Assembly (NCBI GenBank): GCA_021774335.1
Contig: JAJFJD010000033.1
Coordinates: forward strand, 239,642-303,641
Source: Alphaproteobacteria bacterium
GTDB lineage: Bacteria; Pseudomonadota; Alphaproteobacteria; UBA8366
Direction: 5' to 3'
DNA length: 64,000 bases
The position numbers were made by a program, and so were the translations under genes. The number at the start of each line of letters is the position of its first letter. Position 1 is the stretch's first letter. Positions 1 to 9,749 of this stretch are shown in pieces. The notes beneath the pieces are model-generated. The model worked only from the letters and a program-made list of their open reading frames with translations. It searched no databases and was not told the DNA's origin.

Positions 1-2
1 TC

Positions 3-488
3 CCCCTGATCACCATCCTGTTCGTCGCGGTAAACGTCTTCCCGTTGTTCCTGCCGGAAGGCCTGGAAATCGACAAGCTATTCCGCGTGATCGTGGGCAT
101 GGCGATCTTCTTCGCCTGCTATCAGGCGGAGGTCATTCGTGGCGGTCTGCAGGCCATCCCACGCGGCCAATACGAAGCCGCCGAGGCGCTTGGCCTCGGC
201 TATTGGCAACATACGATAAAGATCATCCTGCCGCAGGCCCTGCGCATCTGCCTGCCGGGCATCGTCAATCACATCATCGCCGCGCTGAAGAACACGTCCT
301 TCGTTCTCATCATCGGCCTGTTCGACATCCTGACGGCGACCACCGCAGTCATGCAGGATCCGCTGTGGCGCATGTTCTTCGTCGAGGCTTATCTATTCGT
401 CGCGGTGGTTTATTTCATCTTCTGTTTCGCGCTTTCGAAATACAGCCAAAAGGTTGAAGGCTGGCTGAGCGAAGGCCGCCGGTTCTGA
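3..488 (+). CDS. aapM: Amino-acid ABC transporter permease, C-terminal part (AapM-like)
   Basis: Membrane subunit of a polar amino-acid ABC importer. The gene is cut by the window edge and only its last 161 codons are present. The frame is open from base 3, so no start is visible. The EAA-type cytoplasmic loop that contacts the ATPase is recognisable (GQYEAAEALG followed by ILPQALR), and the KNTSF motif and hydrophobic segments follow. The HisM/GlnP/AapM family is clear. The assignment to the general L-amino-acid AapM rests on the WLSEGRRF-like tail and on the AapP-type ATPase 16 bp downstream. The substrate range cannot be read from this fragment. Confidence 0.85.
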   Translation, partial: PLITILFVAVNVFPLFLPEGLEIDKLFRVIVGMAIFFACYQAEVIRGGLQAIPRGQYEAAEALGLGYWQHTIKIILPQALRICLPGIVNHIIAALKNTSFVLIIGLFDILTATTAVMQDPLWRMFFVEAYLFVAVVYFIFCFALSKYSQKVEGWLSEGRRF

Positions 489-504
489 TTTGGGAGACAT
501 CTAA

Positions 505-1275
505 ATGAGCGAATCCGCCATGGCGCAACCTGCGACCGCCGCGCCTGCAATCCAACTGACCGACGTCAATAAATGGTACGGCGACTTTCAGGCGCTCAGG
601 GACATCAACCTGAGCGTCGATCGTGGCGAACGAGTCGTAGTCTGCGGCCCATCGGGGTCCGGCAAGTCGACCATGATCCGCTGCATCAACCGGCTCGAGG
701 AACATCAGCGCGGGACGATCGTCGTCGACGGTATCGAACTGACCGACAACCTCAAGAATATCGAAGCGATCCGCAGTGAAGTCGGCATGGTGTTCCAGTC
801 CTTCAATCTATTCCCGCATCTTCGCGTGGTCGACAATCTGACGCTGGCGCCCATGTGGGTGCGGAAGATGCCGAAGAAGGAAGCCGAAGACCTCGCGATG
901 CAGTATCTCGAGCGCGTCCAGATTCCCGAGCAGGCCTACAAGTTTCCCGGCCAGCTATCGGGTGGCCAGCAGCAGCGGGTCGCGATTGCGCGGGCGCTCT
1001 GCATGCAGCCGAAGATCATGCTGTTCGACGAGCCCACATCCGCCCTCGACCCCGAGATGATCAAGGAGGTGCTCGACGTCATGGTCGAATTGGCGGAAAG
1101 CGGCATGACGATGATCGTGGTGACCCATGAAATGGGGTTCGCCAAGACCGTGGCGGATAAAATGGTCTTCATGGATGACGCCGAAATTGTCGAAGTCGCC
1201 ACGCCAGAGATCTTTTTCGAGAACCCCGAGAACGACCGGACCAAGCTTTTCCTGAGCCAGATACTGACTCACTGA
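505..1275 (+). CDS. aapP: Amino-acid ABC transporter ATP-binding protein (AapP-like)
   Basis: ATPase that drives polar amino-acid uptake with the permease just upstream. It has 256 residues, the usual family length. Walker [10 protein letters not shown] is at 48-56, the Q-loop glutamine at 98, LSGGQ at 151-155, Walker B LFDE ending at 176, and the H-loop histidine at 208, so all catalytic motifs are intact. A GGGAG Shine-Dalgarno precedes the ATG at 505; Met6 is a possible alternative start. It is the last gene of its operon, because a strong intrinsic terminator lies about 160 bp downstream. Confidence 0.93.
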   Translation: MSESAMAQPATAAPAIQLTDVNKWYGDFQALRDINLSVDRGERVVVCGPSGSGKSTMIRCINRLEEHQRGTIVVDGIELTDNLKNIEAIRSEVGMVFQSFNLFPHLRVVDNLTLAPMWVRKMPKKEAEDLAMQYLERVQIPEQAYKFPGQLSGGQQQRVAIARALCMQPKIMLFDEPTSALDPEMIKEVLDVMVELAESGMTMIVVTHEMGFAKTVADKMVFMDDAEIVEVATPEIFFENPENDRTKLFLSQILTH

Positions 1276-1435
1276 CGCTGCAGGTATTCTATAACTACCT
1301 GTCAATAAACGAATATCCTGAAAATTCCGTGACTCTGTGGAAAAATCGTCGTCCGGTGACGAGGATCACAGACCTTTTGCGAAAAATTATCTAAAATGCT
1401 CCTTATCGTTATTAATCCGCGATGCACTCAGCCTC

Positions 1436-1463
1436 GGCCGCGCCACAGCGCGGCCTTTTTTTT
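1436..1463 (+). terminator. Rho-independent terminator after aapP
   Basis: A perfect 8-bp stem (GGCCGCGC with GCGCGGCC) and a CACA loop are followed by eight T residues. It is oriented to end the amino-acid transporter operon. Confidence 0.92.
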
Positions 1464-1544
1464 GCCGTATTCCCTTTATAAATTAACCATAGATACCAAG
1501 GAGTTCCGGACCAAAATCCGGAGGAATTAACGAAGGATTAACCC

Positions 1545-1745
1545 GTGTCCACGACTATTACCGGTGATATTTCTACCTGGCGCGACGAAGGGCACCTGAT
1601 GAAATTACGGCTGGTCACCGCGGACGCTCCCACAGATGTTTTCTCGGTCCCCGACCGGGGCCCGGCCACCGGCGTCCTCGTCGGCGTGTTCTGCGGCAGT
1701 ATGTTCTGGCTTGGCTTGGTGATGGGCTGGGCCTTCTGGGGATAA
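1545..1745 (+). CDS. Small single-span membrane protein, unknown function
   Basis: A 66-residue ORF with a GTG start and a GAAGGA Shine-Dalgarno about 8 bp upstream. The N-terminal half is soluble. The last 25 residues form one hydrophobic segment (VLVGVFCGSMFWLG and onward) ending in WAFWG, so the protein probably sits in the inner membrane with a very short C-terminus. It is monocistronic, lying after the aapP terminator. A TCCGGA inverted repeat (1505-1522) sits just before it. I recognise no family. The antisense ORF over the same bases has no ribosome-binding site and odd composition. Confidence 0.5.
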   Translation: MSTTITGDISTWRDEGHLMKLRLVTADAPTDVFSVPDRGPATGVLVGVFCGSMFWLGLVMGWAFWG

Positions 1746-1905
1746 GACGGCCGATCTTTCGCGTTATCGCTATCCGTCAACCGGCGGCTAGATCTCACTA
1801 AACATATCGTTTGAATCCGCGCTGCCTATTTGGGCGGATGCCGTCGGCTGCGTTACAGTCCGAATTCTACATTTCGGCCAATAACGAACCACGCGGGACA
1901 ACGCC

Positions 1906-2460
1906 ATGCCCTTCTTCAAATCACATCCAGCGGATGCCGGTCCCCCGGCGGTCTTCACCGCCTATCCCGAGATCTATCAGCACTGGGCCAGGATGGGCGA
2001 AGCGCTGATGAACGGTCCTTCACCGTTGACACCGGGAGAGCGCGAGATGATCGCGGCGTATGTCGTTGGTCTTGCCGAATGCGAGTTCGCCTATGTCGCC
2101 CATTCCGCGGTCGCCTATGCCTGGGGTATCGAGGACGGCTTGATCGAGAAGCTGATCGCCGATCTGGACGGCGCACCGGTGGATGACCGGTTCAAGCCGC
2201 TGCTCGCCTTCGTCCGTATCCTGACGCTGACGCCGAACCAGGCGACGCAAGCGGACGCAGACGCCGTGTTCGATGCGGGTTGGGACGAGAAGGCCCTGCA
2301 TGATGCGATCGCCGTGACCGCCCGCATGTGTTTCATGCAACGCATCCTCGAAGGACATGGTTTCACCCCGATGACGCCGGAGCGCGCCCAAGAGAGAGCC
2401 GAGAAACGCGTGAAACTAGGGTACCAAAACCTGTATCCGGAACTCGCGGATAGCAAGTAG
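1906..2460 (+). CDS. Carboxymuconolactone decarboxylase/AhpD-fold protein lacking the second Cys
   Basis: A 184-residue alpha-helical protein of the CMD/AhpD-like superfamily (peroxidase-related group). Family members typically carry a C-x-x-C-x-x-x-H thiol motif for hydroperoxide reduction. Here the corresponding stretch has Cys59 and His66, but position 62 is alanine, so the two-cysteine redox centre cannot form. Lengths before and after the motif are normal, which argues against truncation. Start is the ATG at 1906. The gene stands alone, 140 bp before an MFS gene on the same strand. A non-redox role or single-Cys chemistry is likely; the substrate is unknown. Confidence 0.8.
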   Translation: MPFFKSHPADAGPPAVFTAYPEIYQHWARMGEALMNGPSPLTPGEREMIAAYVVGLAECEFAYVAHSAVAYAWGIEDGLIEKLIADLDGAPVDDRFKPLLAFVRILTLTPNQATQADADAVFDAGWDEKALHDAIAVTARMCFMQRILEGHGFTPMTPERAQERAEKRVKLGYQNLYPELADSK

Positions 2461-2600
2461 CCCCGCTGGCCCATCAGCCATGATCCAACACCTGACTTTC
2501 CCATAGTCTTACCGCCTCCCCCGCAGTACCCTTCCGGTCCAATCCAGGACAAGACGCCCCGTCAACGGCGTGCGGCATCACCCCACTCAGCGGAACGGAC

Positions 2601-3806
2601 ATGGACGCAGCCGACAACACGCCCGGGAAGGTGAGCGTACGGCCGATCGTACTGCTCAGCATGGCAGGGTTCTGCGCCATGGCGGTGCTGCGCGTCTCCG
2701 AACCGATCCTGCCGGAGGTCGCCCACGAGTTCGGGACGACGGTCGGCATCGCCTCGATCATGGCAACCGCCTTCGCGTTGGCCTATGGCGTGTGCCAAGT
2801 ATTCTCCGGCCCGTTCGGCGACCGCTACGGCAAGTTCCTAATCATCACGATCGCCCTCGCCGCCTCGACCGTGATGGTCACCGCAACCGCCTGGGCCGAC
2901 TCCCTATCGATGCTCGCCTGGCTCCGCTTCGCCACCGGCGCCGCGACGGCGGCGGTCATACCGCTATCGTTGGCCTATATCGGTGACATCGTGCCGTATG
3001 AGCGACGTCAGCACGTGCTGGCGCGCTACATCACCGGCACCATTCTCGGCCTGATGTTCGGACAAGCGGTGGGCGGCCTGATCATCGAACTTGCGGGATG
3101 GCGATCGGTGTTCCTTGTGATGGGCGGCCTCTACGCGGTGATGACCGTGCTCTGCTTCTTCGAGTTACGATCGGCACGCGTCGACCGGCGACGGAACCAG
3201 ATGCCGGTCCGGGTCAAAAGCGTCCTGGCGCAATACCGCTCGATCGTCACCCGCCCACACCCGAAACGGGTGCTGCTCACGGTCTTCCTCGAAGGCTTTT
3301 TCCTTTATGGCGGCGTCGCCTATCTCGGGGCCTTCCTGCGGCACAAGTTTGCCATCGACTATGCGACCATCGGACTGCTGCTGGCCGGGTTCGGGATCGG
3401 CGGTTTGAGTTACATCCTGGCATCACGCCAAATCATTCGCATCCTGGGTGAAAGCGGTATGGTCAGCCTAGGCGGCGTCTCCGCGTTGGCGGGATATCTC
3501 ATGATGATCCTGCTGCCCGATTGGCAGTTCGCGGCGCTGGGCAATTTCCTGTTGGGGTTCGGCTTCTCCATGCTGCACAACACGCTGCAAACGAACGCAA
3601 CGCAGATGGCGCCCGACAGCCGCGGCTCGGCCGTATCGCTCTTCGCATTTTCGCTCTTTTTGGGGCAGGCGTCCGGGGTCGCCCTGCTGGGGCCGGTCGT
3701 CGACGGGTTTGGTTATACGCCCGCCTTCATCGCCTGCGGCGTGGGCATGCTGTGCCTCGGCCTCTGGTTCGGCCACCGCCTGAAAACCCAGCCAAACGAG
3801 TCCTAG
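2601..3806 (+). CDS. Major facilitator superfamily transporter
   Basis: A 401-residue integral membrane protein with about 12 hydrophobic segments. The MFS motif A between TM2 and TM3 is present (GPFGDRYGK), and a GTILGLMFGQAVGG helix resembles the drug/H+ antiporter motif C region. It resembles the DHA-type efflux branch (AraJ/YdhP/Bcr-like), but no substrate can be assigned. The ATG at 2601 is preceded by a weak GGAAC. The gene converges on the dpp operon, ending 18 bp from the dppF stop. Confidence 0.85.
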   Translation: MDAADNTPGKVSVRPIVLLSMAGFCAMAVLRVSEPILPEVAHEFGTTVGIASIMATAFALAYGVCQVFSGPFGDRYGKFLIITIALAASTVMVTATAWADSLSMLAWLRFATGAATAAVIPLSLAYIGDIVPYERRQHVLARYITGTILGLMFGQAVGGLIIELAGWRSVFLVMGGLYAVMTVLCFFELRSARVDRRRNQMPVRVKSVLAQYRSIVTRPHPKRVLLTVFLEGFFLYGGVAYLGAFLRHKFAIDYATIGLLLAGFGIGGLSYILASRQIIRILGESGMVSLGGVSALAGYLMMILLPDWQFAALGNFLLGFGFSMLHNTLQTNATQMAPDSRGSAVSLFAFSLFLGQASGVALLGPVVDGFGYTPAFIACGVGMLCLGLWFGHRLKTQPNES

Positions 3807-3824
3807 CGGCGGCGCCTTGACTGC

Positions 3825-4841
3825 TCAGCGCAGATGGCACGCCACCACGTGGCCGAGCCGGATTTCCTTTAACTCGGGTTCCTCGATACGGCAACGCTCC
3901 TCCGCATAGGGGCAGCGGGTGTGGAAATGGCACCCCGGTGGCGGTGTGATCGGGCTCGGCACATCGCCTTCCAAAACCCGTTTCTCGCGGCGCACCGCCG
4001 GGTTCGGAATTGGGACGGCGGACAACAGCGCCTCGGTATAGGGATGTAGCGGGTTCGTGAACAACGTCTTCTTGTCCGTGTACTCGACGATCCGCCCGAG
4101 ATACATCACCGCGATGCGATGGCTGATATGCTCGACCACCGCTAGGTCATGCGCGATGAACAGATAGGACAGCCGGTATTCGTCCTGCAGGTCCATCAAC
4201 AGATTGATGACCTGCGCCTGGATCGAAACGTCAAGCGCCGAGACCGGCTCGTCGCCGATGATGACCTTCGGGTTAAGCGCCAATGCGCGGGCAATGCCGA
4301 TCCGTTGGCGTTGGCCACCCGAAAATTCATGCGGAAAACTGTCCATCTGCGAGCTTCGCAGCCCGACCCGGTCGAAAATCTCCGCGACCCGTTCGTCCTT
4401 TTCCTTGCCTCTCGCAATACCGTGAATTTCCAGCGCCTCGCCGACGATTTTTCCGGCCGGCATGCGCGGGTTGAGCGACGAATACGGGTCCTGGAAAATG
4501 ATCTGCATCTGGCGACGGATCGGCCGCATCTTGTCCTTGCTCAGATCGGTAATGTCCTGACCTTCGAGCTTGATCCGGCCTGCTGTGGGTTCGAGCAGGC
4601 GCAAGACCGTGCGCCCGACTGTCGACTTTCCGCATCCGCTTTCCCCGACCAGGCCCAGCGTCTCGCCTTGGTTGATCGAAAAACTGACGCCGTCGACCGC
4701 GTAGACATGTCCGACCGTCCGGGAAATGATGCCCTTCTTGATCGGAAAATGTTTCTTCAGCCCTTCGACTTCCAGCACGGGCGCATCGTTGGTGCGCGGC
4801 CGGGTTTCCGGCGTCTCTTGCGTCTCCGTCGCATCAACCAT
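3825..4841 (-). CDS. dppF: Dipeptide/oligopeptide ABC transporter ATP-binding protein DppF
   Basis: One of two ATPases of a peptide importer, 338 residues. It has Walker [10 protein letters not shown], signature FSGGQRQR, Walker B ([11 protein letters not shown]) and an H-loop (FIAHDLAV). The C-terminal oligopeptide-type extension carries the cysteine cluster ([14 protein letters not shown]) common in Dpp/Opp ATPases. Its start overlaps the dppD stop by 8 bp, which suggests translational coupling. It is the last gene of the operon. Confidence 0.92.
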   Translation of the reverse strand: MVDATETQETPETRPRTNDAPVLEVEGLKKHFPIKKGIISRTVGHVYAVDGVSFSINQGETLGLVGESGCGKSTVGRTVLRLLEPTAGRIKLEGQDITDLSKDKMRPIRRQMQIIFQDPYSSLNPRMPAGKIVGEALEIHGIARGKEKDERVAEIFDRVGLRSSQMDSFPHEFSGGQRQRIGIARALALNPKVIIGDEPVSALDVSIQAQVINLLMDLQDEYRLSYLFIAHDLAVVEHISHRIAVMYLGRIVEYTDKKTLFTNPLHPYTEALLSAVPIPNPAVRREKRVLEGDVPSPITPPPGCHFHTRCPYAEERCRIEEPELKEIRLGHVVACHLR

Positions 4842-5907
4842 TGGTCGCCCCCCTCAGCTTGTCGGAATGCCAACAGGCAGACCAGTGTCCCGGTTTTCGT
4901 TTTTCATAGGGCGGGTACGCCGCCGTGCACTGGTCATCTGCATAGGGGCATCGGGGTGCAAAGGCGCACCCGGCCGGCAGATCGTTCAACGCGGGCACCA
5001 TGCCGGGAATCTCGGTCAGCCGTTCGTCGCCTTGGGTGGAGTCGCCGCTCAGAATGCCGAGGCTCGGAATCGAAGACAGGAGACCCTGTGTATAGGGATG
5101 CATCGGGTTCTGGAACAGGTCGAGGACGTCCGCCTCCTCAACCTTCCTGCCCGCATACATCACGACCACGCGCTGCGTGGTTTCCGCAACCACGCCCAAA
5201 TCATGAGTGATGAGAATGACGGCTGTGCCGAGTTTTTCCTTTAGCTCGACGATCAACTCCAAAATCTGCGCCTGAATCGTCACGTCGAGCGCCGTCGTTG
5301 GCTCGTCGGCGATCAGCACCATCCGATTACAGGACAGCTCCATGGCGATCATCACACGCTGGCGCATACCGCCGGAAAGTTGATGCGGATATTCCTTTAC
5401 CCGCTGCTGTGGTTCGGGAATACGGACCAATTCGAGCATCTCGATCGACTTCTCCATCGCCTCGTTCTGGCTCATCCCCTGATGGAGAACCAGCGCTTCG
5501 CCGATTTGCCGGCCGATCGTGATAACTGGGTTAAGCGATGTCATCGGCTCCTGGAAGATCATCGAGATCTCGTTGCCGCGAATATCGCGCATTTCGTCGT
5601 CGTCGCATTCCAGTAGGTTCCGCCCCTCGAGCCGAACCTCACCGCCGATGATTTTGCCCGGCGGTGTCGGCACCAACCGAAGGATTGATAGTGCGGTAAT
5701 GCTCTTGCCGCAGCCGGACTCGCCGACGATACCGAGCGTTTCACCCCGTCCCAACTGAAAGGAAACGTCATCCACGGCCTTGACGATGCCGCCCCGCGTA
5801 TAGAAGTAGGTCTGGAGCCGGTCCACCTCGAGGATGTTTTCCTGTGGCACCACAGCCGCCTGGGCGCCTGCTTCGGATGCCGCGTCGTCATTCGCCGTAT
5901 CGACCAT
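4834..5907 (-). CDS. dppD: Dipeptide/oligopeptide ABC transporter ATP-binding protein DppD
   Basis: Second ATPase of the peptide importer, 357 residues. It has Walker A (GESGCGKS), Q-loop ([12 protein letters not shown]), LSGGMRQR signature, Walker B ([10 protein letters not shown]), and the C-terminal Cys-rich oligo-HPY region ([14 protein letters not shown]). It forms a heterodimer with DppF under the DppB/DppC channel. It lies 50 bp after dppC and overlaps dppF by 8 bp. Confidence 0.92.
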   Translation of the reverse strand: MVDTANDDAASEAGAQAAVVPQENILEVDRLQTYFYTRGGIVKAVDDVSFQLGRGETLGIVGESGCGKSITALSILRLVPTPPGKIIGGEVRLEGRNLLECDDDEMRDIRGNEISMIFQEPMTSLNPVITIGRQIGEALVLHQGMSQNEAMEKSIEMLELVRIPEPQQRVKEYPHQLSGGMRQRVMIAMELSCNRMVLIADEPTTALDVTIQAQILELIVELKEKLGTAVILITHDLGVVAETTQRVVVMYAGRKVEEADVLDLFQNPMHPYTQGLLSSIPSLGILSGDSTQGDERLTEIPGMVPALNDLPAGCAFAPRCPYADDQCTAAYPPYEKRKPGHWSACWHSDKLRGATNG

Positions 5908-5957
5908 CGCTTCGCCTTCTATGCACTATTGTTGTTCACGGTTAGGCGGTGGAAATC

Positions 5958-6854
5958 CTAATTGCGCTGCCGCGGATCGAGCAGATCACGGATCGCATCC
6001 CCCAGAAGATTGGTACCGAACACCGCGAGACTGATCGCGATCCCCGGGAAGATGACCAGCCACGGCGCCGTCCGCACATATTCCGCGGCGGATTCCGACA
6101 ACATCCGGCCCCACGACGGGTGCGGCTCCGGGATGCCCAGTCCCAGGAAGGACAAGGACGCCTCGGTAAGAATGGCCGAACTCAACTGCGCGGTGGCCAG
6201 CACGATGAACGGCGCCATCGTGTTCGGCAGAATGTGGCGGATCGCGATGCGGAACTCGCTCATACCGAGCGCCTGCGCCGCCTCGACGAACGGCATTTCC
6301 CGCAGCGACAACGTATTCGACCGGATGACACGGGCGACCTGCGGCACCAACGGTATCGATATGGCGATGATCGTATTTTCGAGCGATGGCCCGAGCGACG
6401 CCGCCATGACCAATGCCATGACGAGCAGCGGCAGCGCCTGCATGATGTCGATGATGCGTTGCATTATCAGGTCGAACCAGCCCAGCAGATAGCCGGACAT
6501 CAATCCGATGATCATGCCCAGCAAACCGCCAAGCAGCGTCGAGCCGATCCCGACGGCGAGCGAGATTCGCGCGCCATGGATGATCCGGCTGTAGACATCC
6601 CGGCCCATCATATCTGCGCCCATCATGTTTGACGGACTAGGGCCAGCGAGTGAGGCCGCCGCATTCGTCGTCAGCGGGTCCTGCGGCGCGATGACGTCGG
6701 CGAATATCGCGGCGAGGACGAAAAGCAAGGAGATAACGCCGCCGGCCGCCCCCAACGGATAACGGCGGCAGAAATAGAGGAACCCGCCCCATTTGCCTTC
6801 GACGCCGGCACCGGCTTTGGCGAGTTCGGCATCATGATCGATGGTCGCAGCCAT
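5958..6854 (-). CDS. dppC: Peptide ABC transporter permease DppC
   Basis: Inner-membrane permease of the peptide importer, 298 residues. The N-terminal region has a first TM and the ADVIAPQDP periplasmic segment typical of DppC/OppC. The EAA loop (FVEAAQALGMS, then RHILPN) is intact, and the GLGIPEPHPSWGRML segment is diagnostic of the family. It starts 19 bp after the dppB stop and pairs with DppB to form the translocation path. Confidence 0.92.
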   Translation of the reverse strand: MAATIDHDAELAKAGAGVEGKWGGFLYFCRRYPLGAAGGVISLLFVLAAIFADVIAPQDPLTTNAAASLAGPSPSNMMGADMMGRDVYSRIIHGARISLAVGIGSTLLGGLLGMIIGLMSGYLLGWFDLIMQRIIDIMQALPLLVMALVMAASLGPSLENTIIAISIPLVPQVARVIRSNTLSLREMPFVEAAQALGMSEFRIAIRHILPNTMAPFIVLATAQLSSAILTEASLSFLGLGIPEPHPSWGRMLSESAAEYVRTAPWLVIFPGIAISLAVFGTNLLGDAIRDLLDPRQRN

Positions 6855-6873
6855 TGTCCGTTCTCCCGCTTCG

Positions 6874-7821
6874 CTAGTCGGCGTATTTGATGCGCGGATC
6901 GAGCACCGCGTACAACAAATCGACGATGAAATTAATGAGCACCACGACCACTGCGATGAACATGACGAGGTTCTGAACGATCGGGTAATCGCGCATCAAA
7001 ATCGCCTCGACCAAGAAATGGGCAACGCCGGGAATGTTGAAAACGGTTTCCGTGATGATCAGGCCGCCGATAAGGAAGGCCGCCTCGAAGCCGATGATCG
7101 TGGTCACCGGCAACACCGCGTTTTTAAGCGCGTGATAATAGTTTACCGAGTTGTCGGTTGCGCCCTTGGACCGTGCGGTCCGGATGTAATCTTGGCGCAA
7201 CACCTCGAGCATGGAGGATCGCGTCAGCCGCATAATGATGGCCGAGGCCCGGAAGCCGACGGCCGCGGCCGGGATGGTATAGAGCAACAGCTCATCCCAT
7301 AAATTATCGGGCGGGTCGGTGTATATGGGGATTTCCCCCAGATACGTGACGAAAGCCATCAGGATCAGCAGGGCCAGCCAGAAAGAGGGCAGCGACAGTC
7401 CGCTCAAGCTGATCACCCGCAGGACGTAATCGAGCGGGGTATCCTGGCGGACGGCGCTGATGACGCCGAGCGGCAAGCCGAACAAGACCGAAAATCCCAA
7501 CGCCATCAGGGCAAGTTTGACGGTGATCGGAATGCGCGGCCCAATTTCATCGATCGCTGGCATCTCTGAGACATAGGAAAAGCCAAGATCGCCGACCACA
7601 AGCGCACTGATCCATTCCCAGTACTGGACCGGAATCGGCAGATCGAGGCCGAGTTCCTTTTCAAGAGCGGCCTTTTCGGCCGGATCGACGAAGCCTGCAG
7701 AGTCGAACATGATATCGGCGATGTTGCCGGGCATCAGGCGAAGCAGCACGAAGATGACAATCGACATGCCGACCAGCGTCAGCAACATCAGGAAGAAGCG
7801 CCTCACCAGGTAACTTGTCAC
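6874..7821 (-). CDS. dppB: Peptide ABC transporter permease DppB
   Basis: First permease of the peptide importer, 315 residues. The family N-terminus is present (LVRRFFLMLLTLVGMS), followed by the long periplasmic loop (ELGLDLPIPVQYWEW) and an EAA loop of type YIRTARSKGA. About six membrane spans are predicted. It lies 136 bp after dppA, and that gap contains a large hairpin likely to lower permease expression relative to the binding protein. Confidence 0.92.
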   Translation of the reverse strand: MTSYLVRRFFLMLLTLVGMSIVIFVLLRLMPGNIADIMFDSAGFVDPAEKAALEKELGLDLPIPVQYWEWISALVVGDLGFSYVSEMPAIDEIGPRIPITVKLALMALGFSVLFGLPLGVISAVRQDTPLDYVLRVISLSGLSLPSFWLALLILMAFVTYLGEIPIYTDPPDNLWDELLLYTIPAAAVGFRASAIIMRLTRSSMLEVLRQDYIRTARSKGATDNSVNYYHALKNAVLPVTTIIGFEAAFLIGGLIITETVFNIPGVAHFLVEAILMRDYPIVQNLVMFIAVVVVLINFIVDLLYAVLDPRIKYAD

Positions 7822-7898
7822 GGACTGCCTCCGTTCATGGGAATGCGGTGTTCATGCACCATGCGTAACCGCCAACTGCAATCGGTCTGCAAATCGCG

Positions 7899-7948
7899 AC
7901 GAACGAAACCAACCAGGCATGAAGGCCTGGTTGGTTTCTCTCGTTCGT
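7899..7948 (-). terminator. Intercistronic hairpin between dppA and dppB (attenuator or mRNA stabiliser)
   Basis: Perfect 13-bp inner arms (7906-7918 with 7925-7937) and a 6-nt loop are extended by perfect 7-bp outer arms (7899-7905 with 7942-7948) after a 4-nt asymmetric bulge. It starts about 10 bp past the dppA stop. No long U-run follows on the minus strand, so partial termination or 3'-end protection of dppA mRNA is more likely than full termination. Confidence 0.75.
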
Positions 7949-7957
7949 CCGTAGCGG

Positions 7958-9556
7958 TTACTTATCCAGCCAGACGCTTTCCAAACGCCAGCCGTTGTAG
8001 ACACTGTTGGTCATCGTCGTGAAATTCTTCACATGCGGGTGCCAACAGGTCGCGCCCTTGTTGTTGAAGATGATCGGGCGAGCTGCGTCTTCCTGCAGCT
8101 TCTTGTCGATTTCCCACACGATCTTCTTGCGGGCGGCGACGTCTTCCGTCATCGACTGTTTCTCGAAGAGCTTTTCGAGATCGGCGTTGCAGTAGCCGGT
8201 GTAGTTGCGCTGCGAGCCGCACGCATAGTTCTCGTAGAACATGGCGTCCGGATCGTCCACGCCGATACCGGTCAGATTCAGACCGACCGAGTAGTCCTTG
8301 CGGGCCACCTTGGCGTGCCAGTTGCTGGTCTCGACCGTCTCGAGTTCGGCATCGACATAGATGCTCTTGAGATGGTCGATCAGGATGACCGCCGGGTCGC
8401 GATAGATCGCGATGTTCCGGGTGGCAACCTTGAACTTGAGCCGGTTCTTATCGCTGTAGCCTTTCTTCTTCATGATCGCGCGGGCTTTCTCGCGATTGGC
8501 GTTTACGTCCGGGTTGTAGCCCGCAACCGTCTTCAGGAATTCCGGCGGCATACCCCAGACGCCACTCGGCGGCGGCAGCAACGCGCCACTCTTGATGGTT
8601 TGACCATGGCCGAGGATCTTGATGAAAGCGTCACGATCGATCGACAACACCATCGCGCGGCGAATGTCCGGATCGTTGAACGGTGGCTTGTCCTGATTGA
8701 CGATCAGATTGGTGGTCACGTTCGTCGTCCGCAGCTGGCAAATGGCCTTGGGCGCCTGTTCCTTGACGTCTTTCAGCAACGGAATCGATACGTCAACGTT
8801 GAACGTCATATCGAACTTGCCTGCGATGAATGCCAAGACGCGGGTCGAGCGGCTCTTGATGATCGTCCATTCGATCGCGTCGAGATGGGGAAGGCCCTTC
8901 TTCCAGTATTTGTCGTTCTTCTTGAACTTGACGAATTCGTTCTGCTTCAACTGAACGAACTTGAAGGGACCGGTCCCGATGGGATGCGTGCGCATCTTCT
9001 TGGGCGGCACGTGGCACGGGTACACCGGCGAATAGCCGGACGCGAGCAAAGCGATGAAGGCCGGCTGTTTGCGTTTCAGGTGGAACGTCACCTGCGTATC
9101 GCTATCCGCCGTAACTTTATCGAGATTCTTGTACCAGGACTTACGGGGATTTTTGCGAAACTTGGCTTTCCGCTTTCCCTGAAGCATGTCCCAGGTGCAG
9201 ACGACGTCCTTTGCGCTGAAGGGCTTGCCGTCATGCCATTTGACGCCCGAACGCAGATTAAACGTCAGCTTTGACTTGTCTTTGTTCCAGGACCATTTGC
9301 TGGCGAGGTCCGGGACGATGGTATCGATGCTGTTTGTCGGCTTGCTCTGATCGTACATGACCAGATTGTTGAAGATCGGCATGTAGGGCGACAGGGTCGA
9401 GTTTGTCGCCTCTTCATGGATCGATCCGCTCGGCGGCGTCCCGCGGTGATACACCTTGAGCGTACCGCCGCTCTTCTGCGCCAGTGCCGCCCCGGCGCCA
9501 AGCGAGACGGCGAACAGTACGGCACCCGCCGCACATACACTAATCTTCCGTAGCAT
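7958..9556 (-). CDS. dppA: Periplasmic dipeptide/oligopeptide-binding protein (SBP family 5)
   Basis: Solute receptor of the peptide importer, 532 residues from the chosen start. A signal peptide is clear: MLRKIS, a hydrophobic stretch rich in A/V/L, then a GAALAQ cleavage region. The mature part has family-5 signatures (GVKWHDGKPFSAKDVV, HPIGTGPFKF). I chose the ATG at 9556 because a GGGAGGAGA ribosome-binding site precedes it by about 10 bp; an upstream in-frame start at 9580 lacks one. It is first in the operon. Peptide versus other family-5 substrates (opines, nickel, glutathione) cannot be settled from sequence. Confidence 0.9.
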   Translation of the reverse strand: MLRKISVCAAGAVLFAVSLGAGAALAQKSGGTLKVYHRGTPPSGSIHEEATNSTLSPYMPIFNNLVMYDQSKPTNSIDTIVPDLASKWSWNKDKSKLTFNLRSGVKWHDGKPFSAKDVVCTWDMLQGKRKAKFRKNPRKSWYKNLDKVTADSDTQVTFHLKRKQPAFIALLASGYSPVYPCHVPPKKMRTHPIGTGPFKFVQLKQNEFVKFKKNDKYWKKGLPHLDAIEWTIIKSRSTRVLAFIAGKFDMTFNVDVSIPLLKDVKEQAPKAICQLRTTNVTTNLIVNQDKPPFNDPDIRRAMVLSIDRDAFIKILGHGQTIKSGALLPPPSGVWGMPPEFLKTVAGYNPDVNANREKARAIMKKKGYSDKNRLKFKVATRNIAIYRDPAVILIDHLKSIYVDAELETVETSNWHAKVARKDYSVGLNLTGIGVDDPDAMFYENYACGSQRNYTGYCNADLEKLFEKQSMTEDVAARKKIVWEIDKKLQEDAARPIIFNNKGATCWHPHVKNFTTMTNSVYNGWRLESVWLDK

Positions 9557-9749
9557 ATTAAGGGTCTCCTCCCATTGCATACATTCTAATTTTTATTGTT
9601 TTTCTTATTTGTACCGTTCGTATCGACGGTGCATTGCGTTTTAGAAAGTGCGTATCAGGAGGATAGACGGAATTGCGGAAGGTGAGCAATCATATCGTGA
9701 TCAATTTCTAACGGTGGCCTGCGGCTAAAGGCAGCAGCGCATCGTCGGC

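Noticed and set aside
4149..5210. Long plus-strand ORF (353 codons) opposite dppF and dppD
   Set aside because: It mirrors well-conserved dpp genes, has no ribosome-binding site or family features, and its composition (Arg/Asp-rich) is typical of antisense frames in GC-rich DNA.
8033..9274. 413-codon plus-strand ORF opposite dppA
   Set aside because: Antisense of a clear SBP gene; rich in Arg, Asp and Val with no domain signature.
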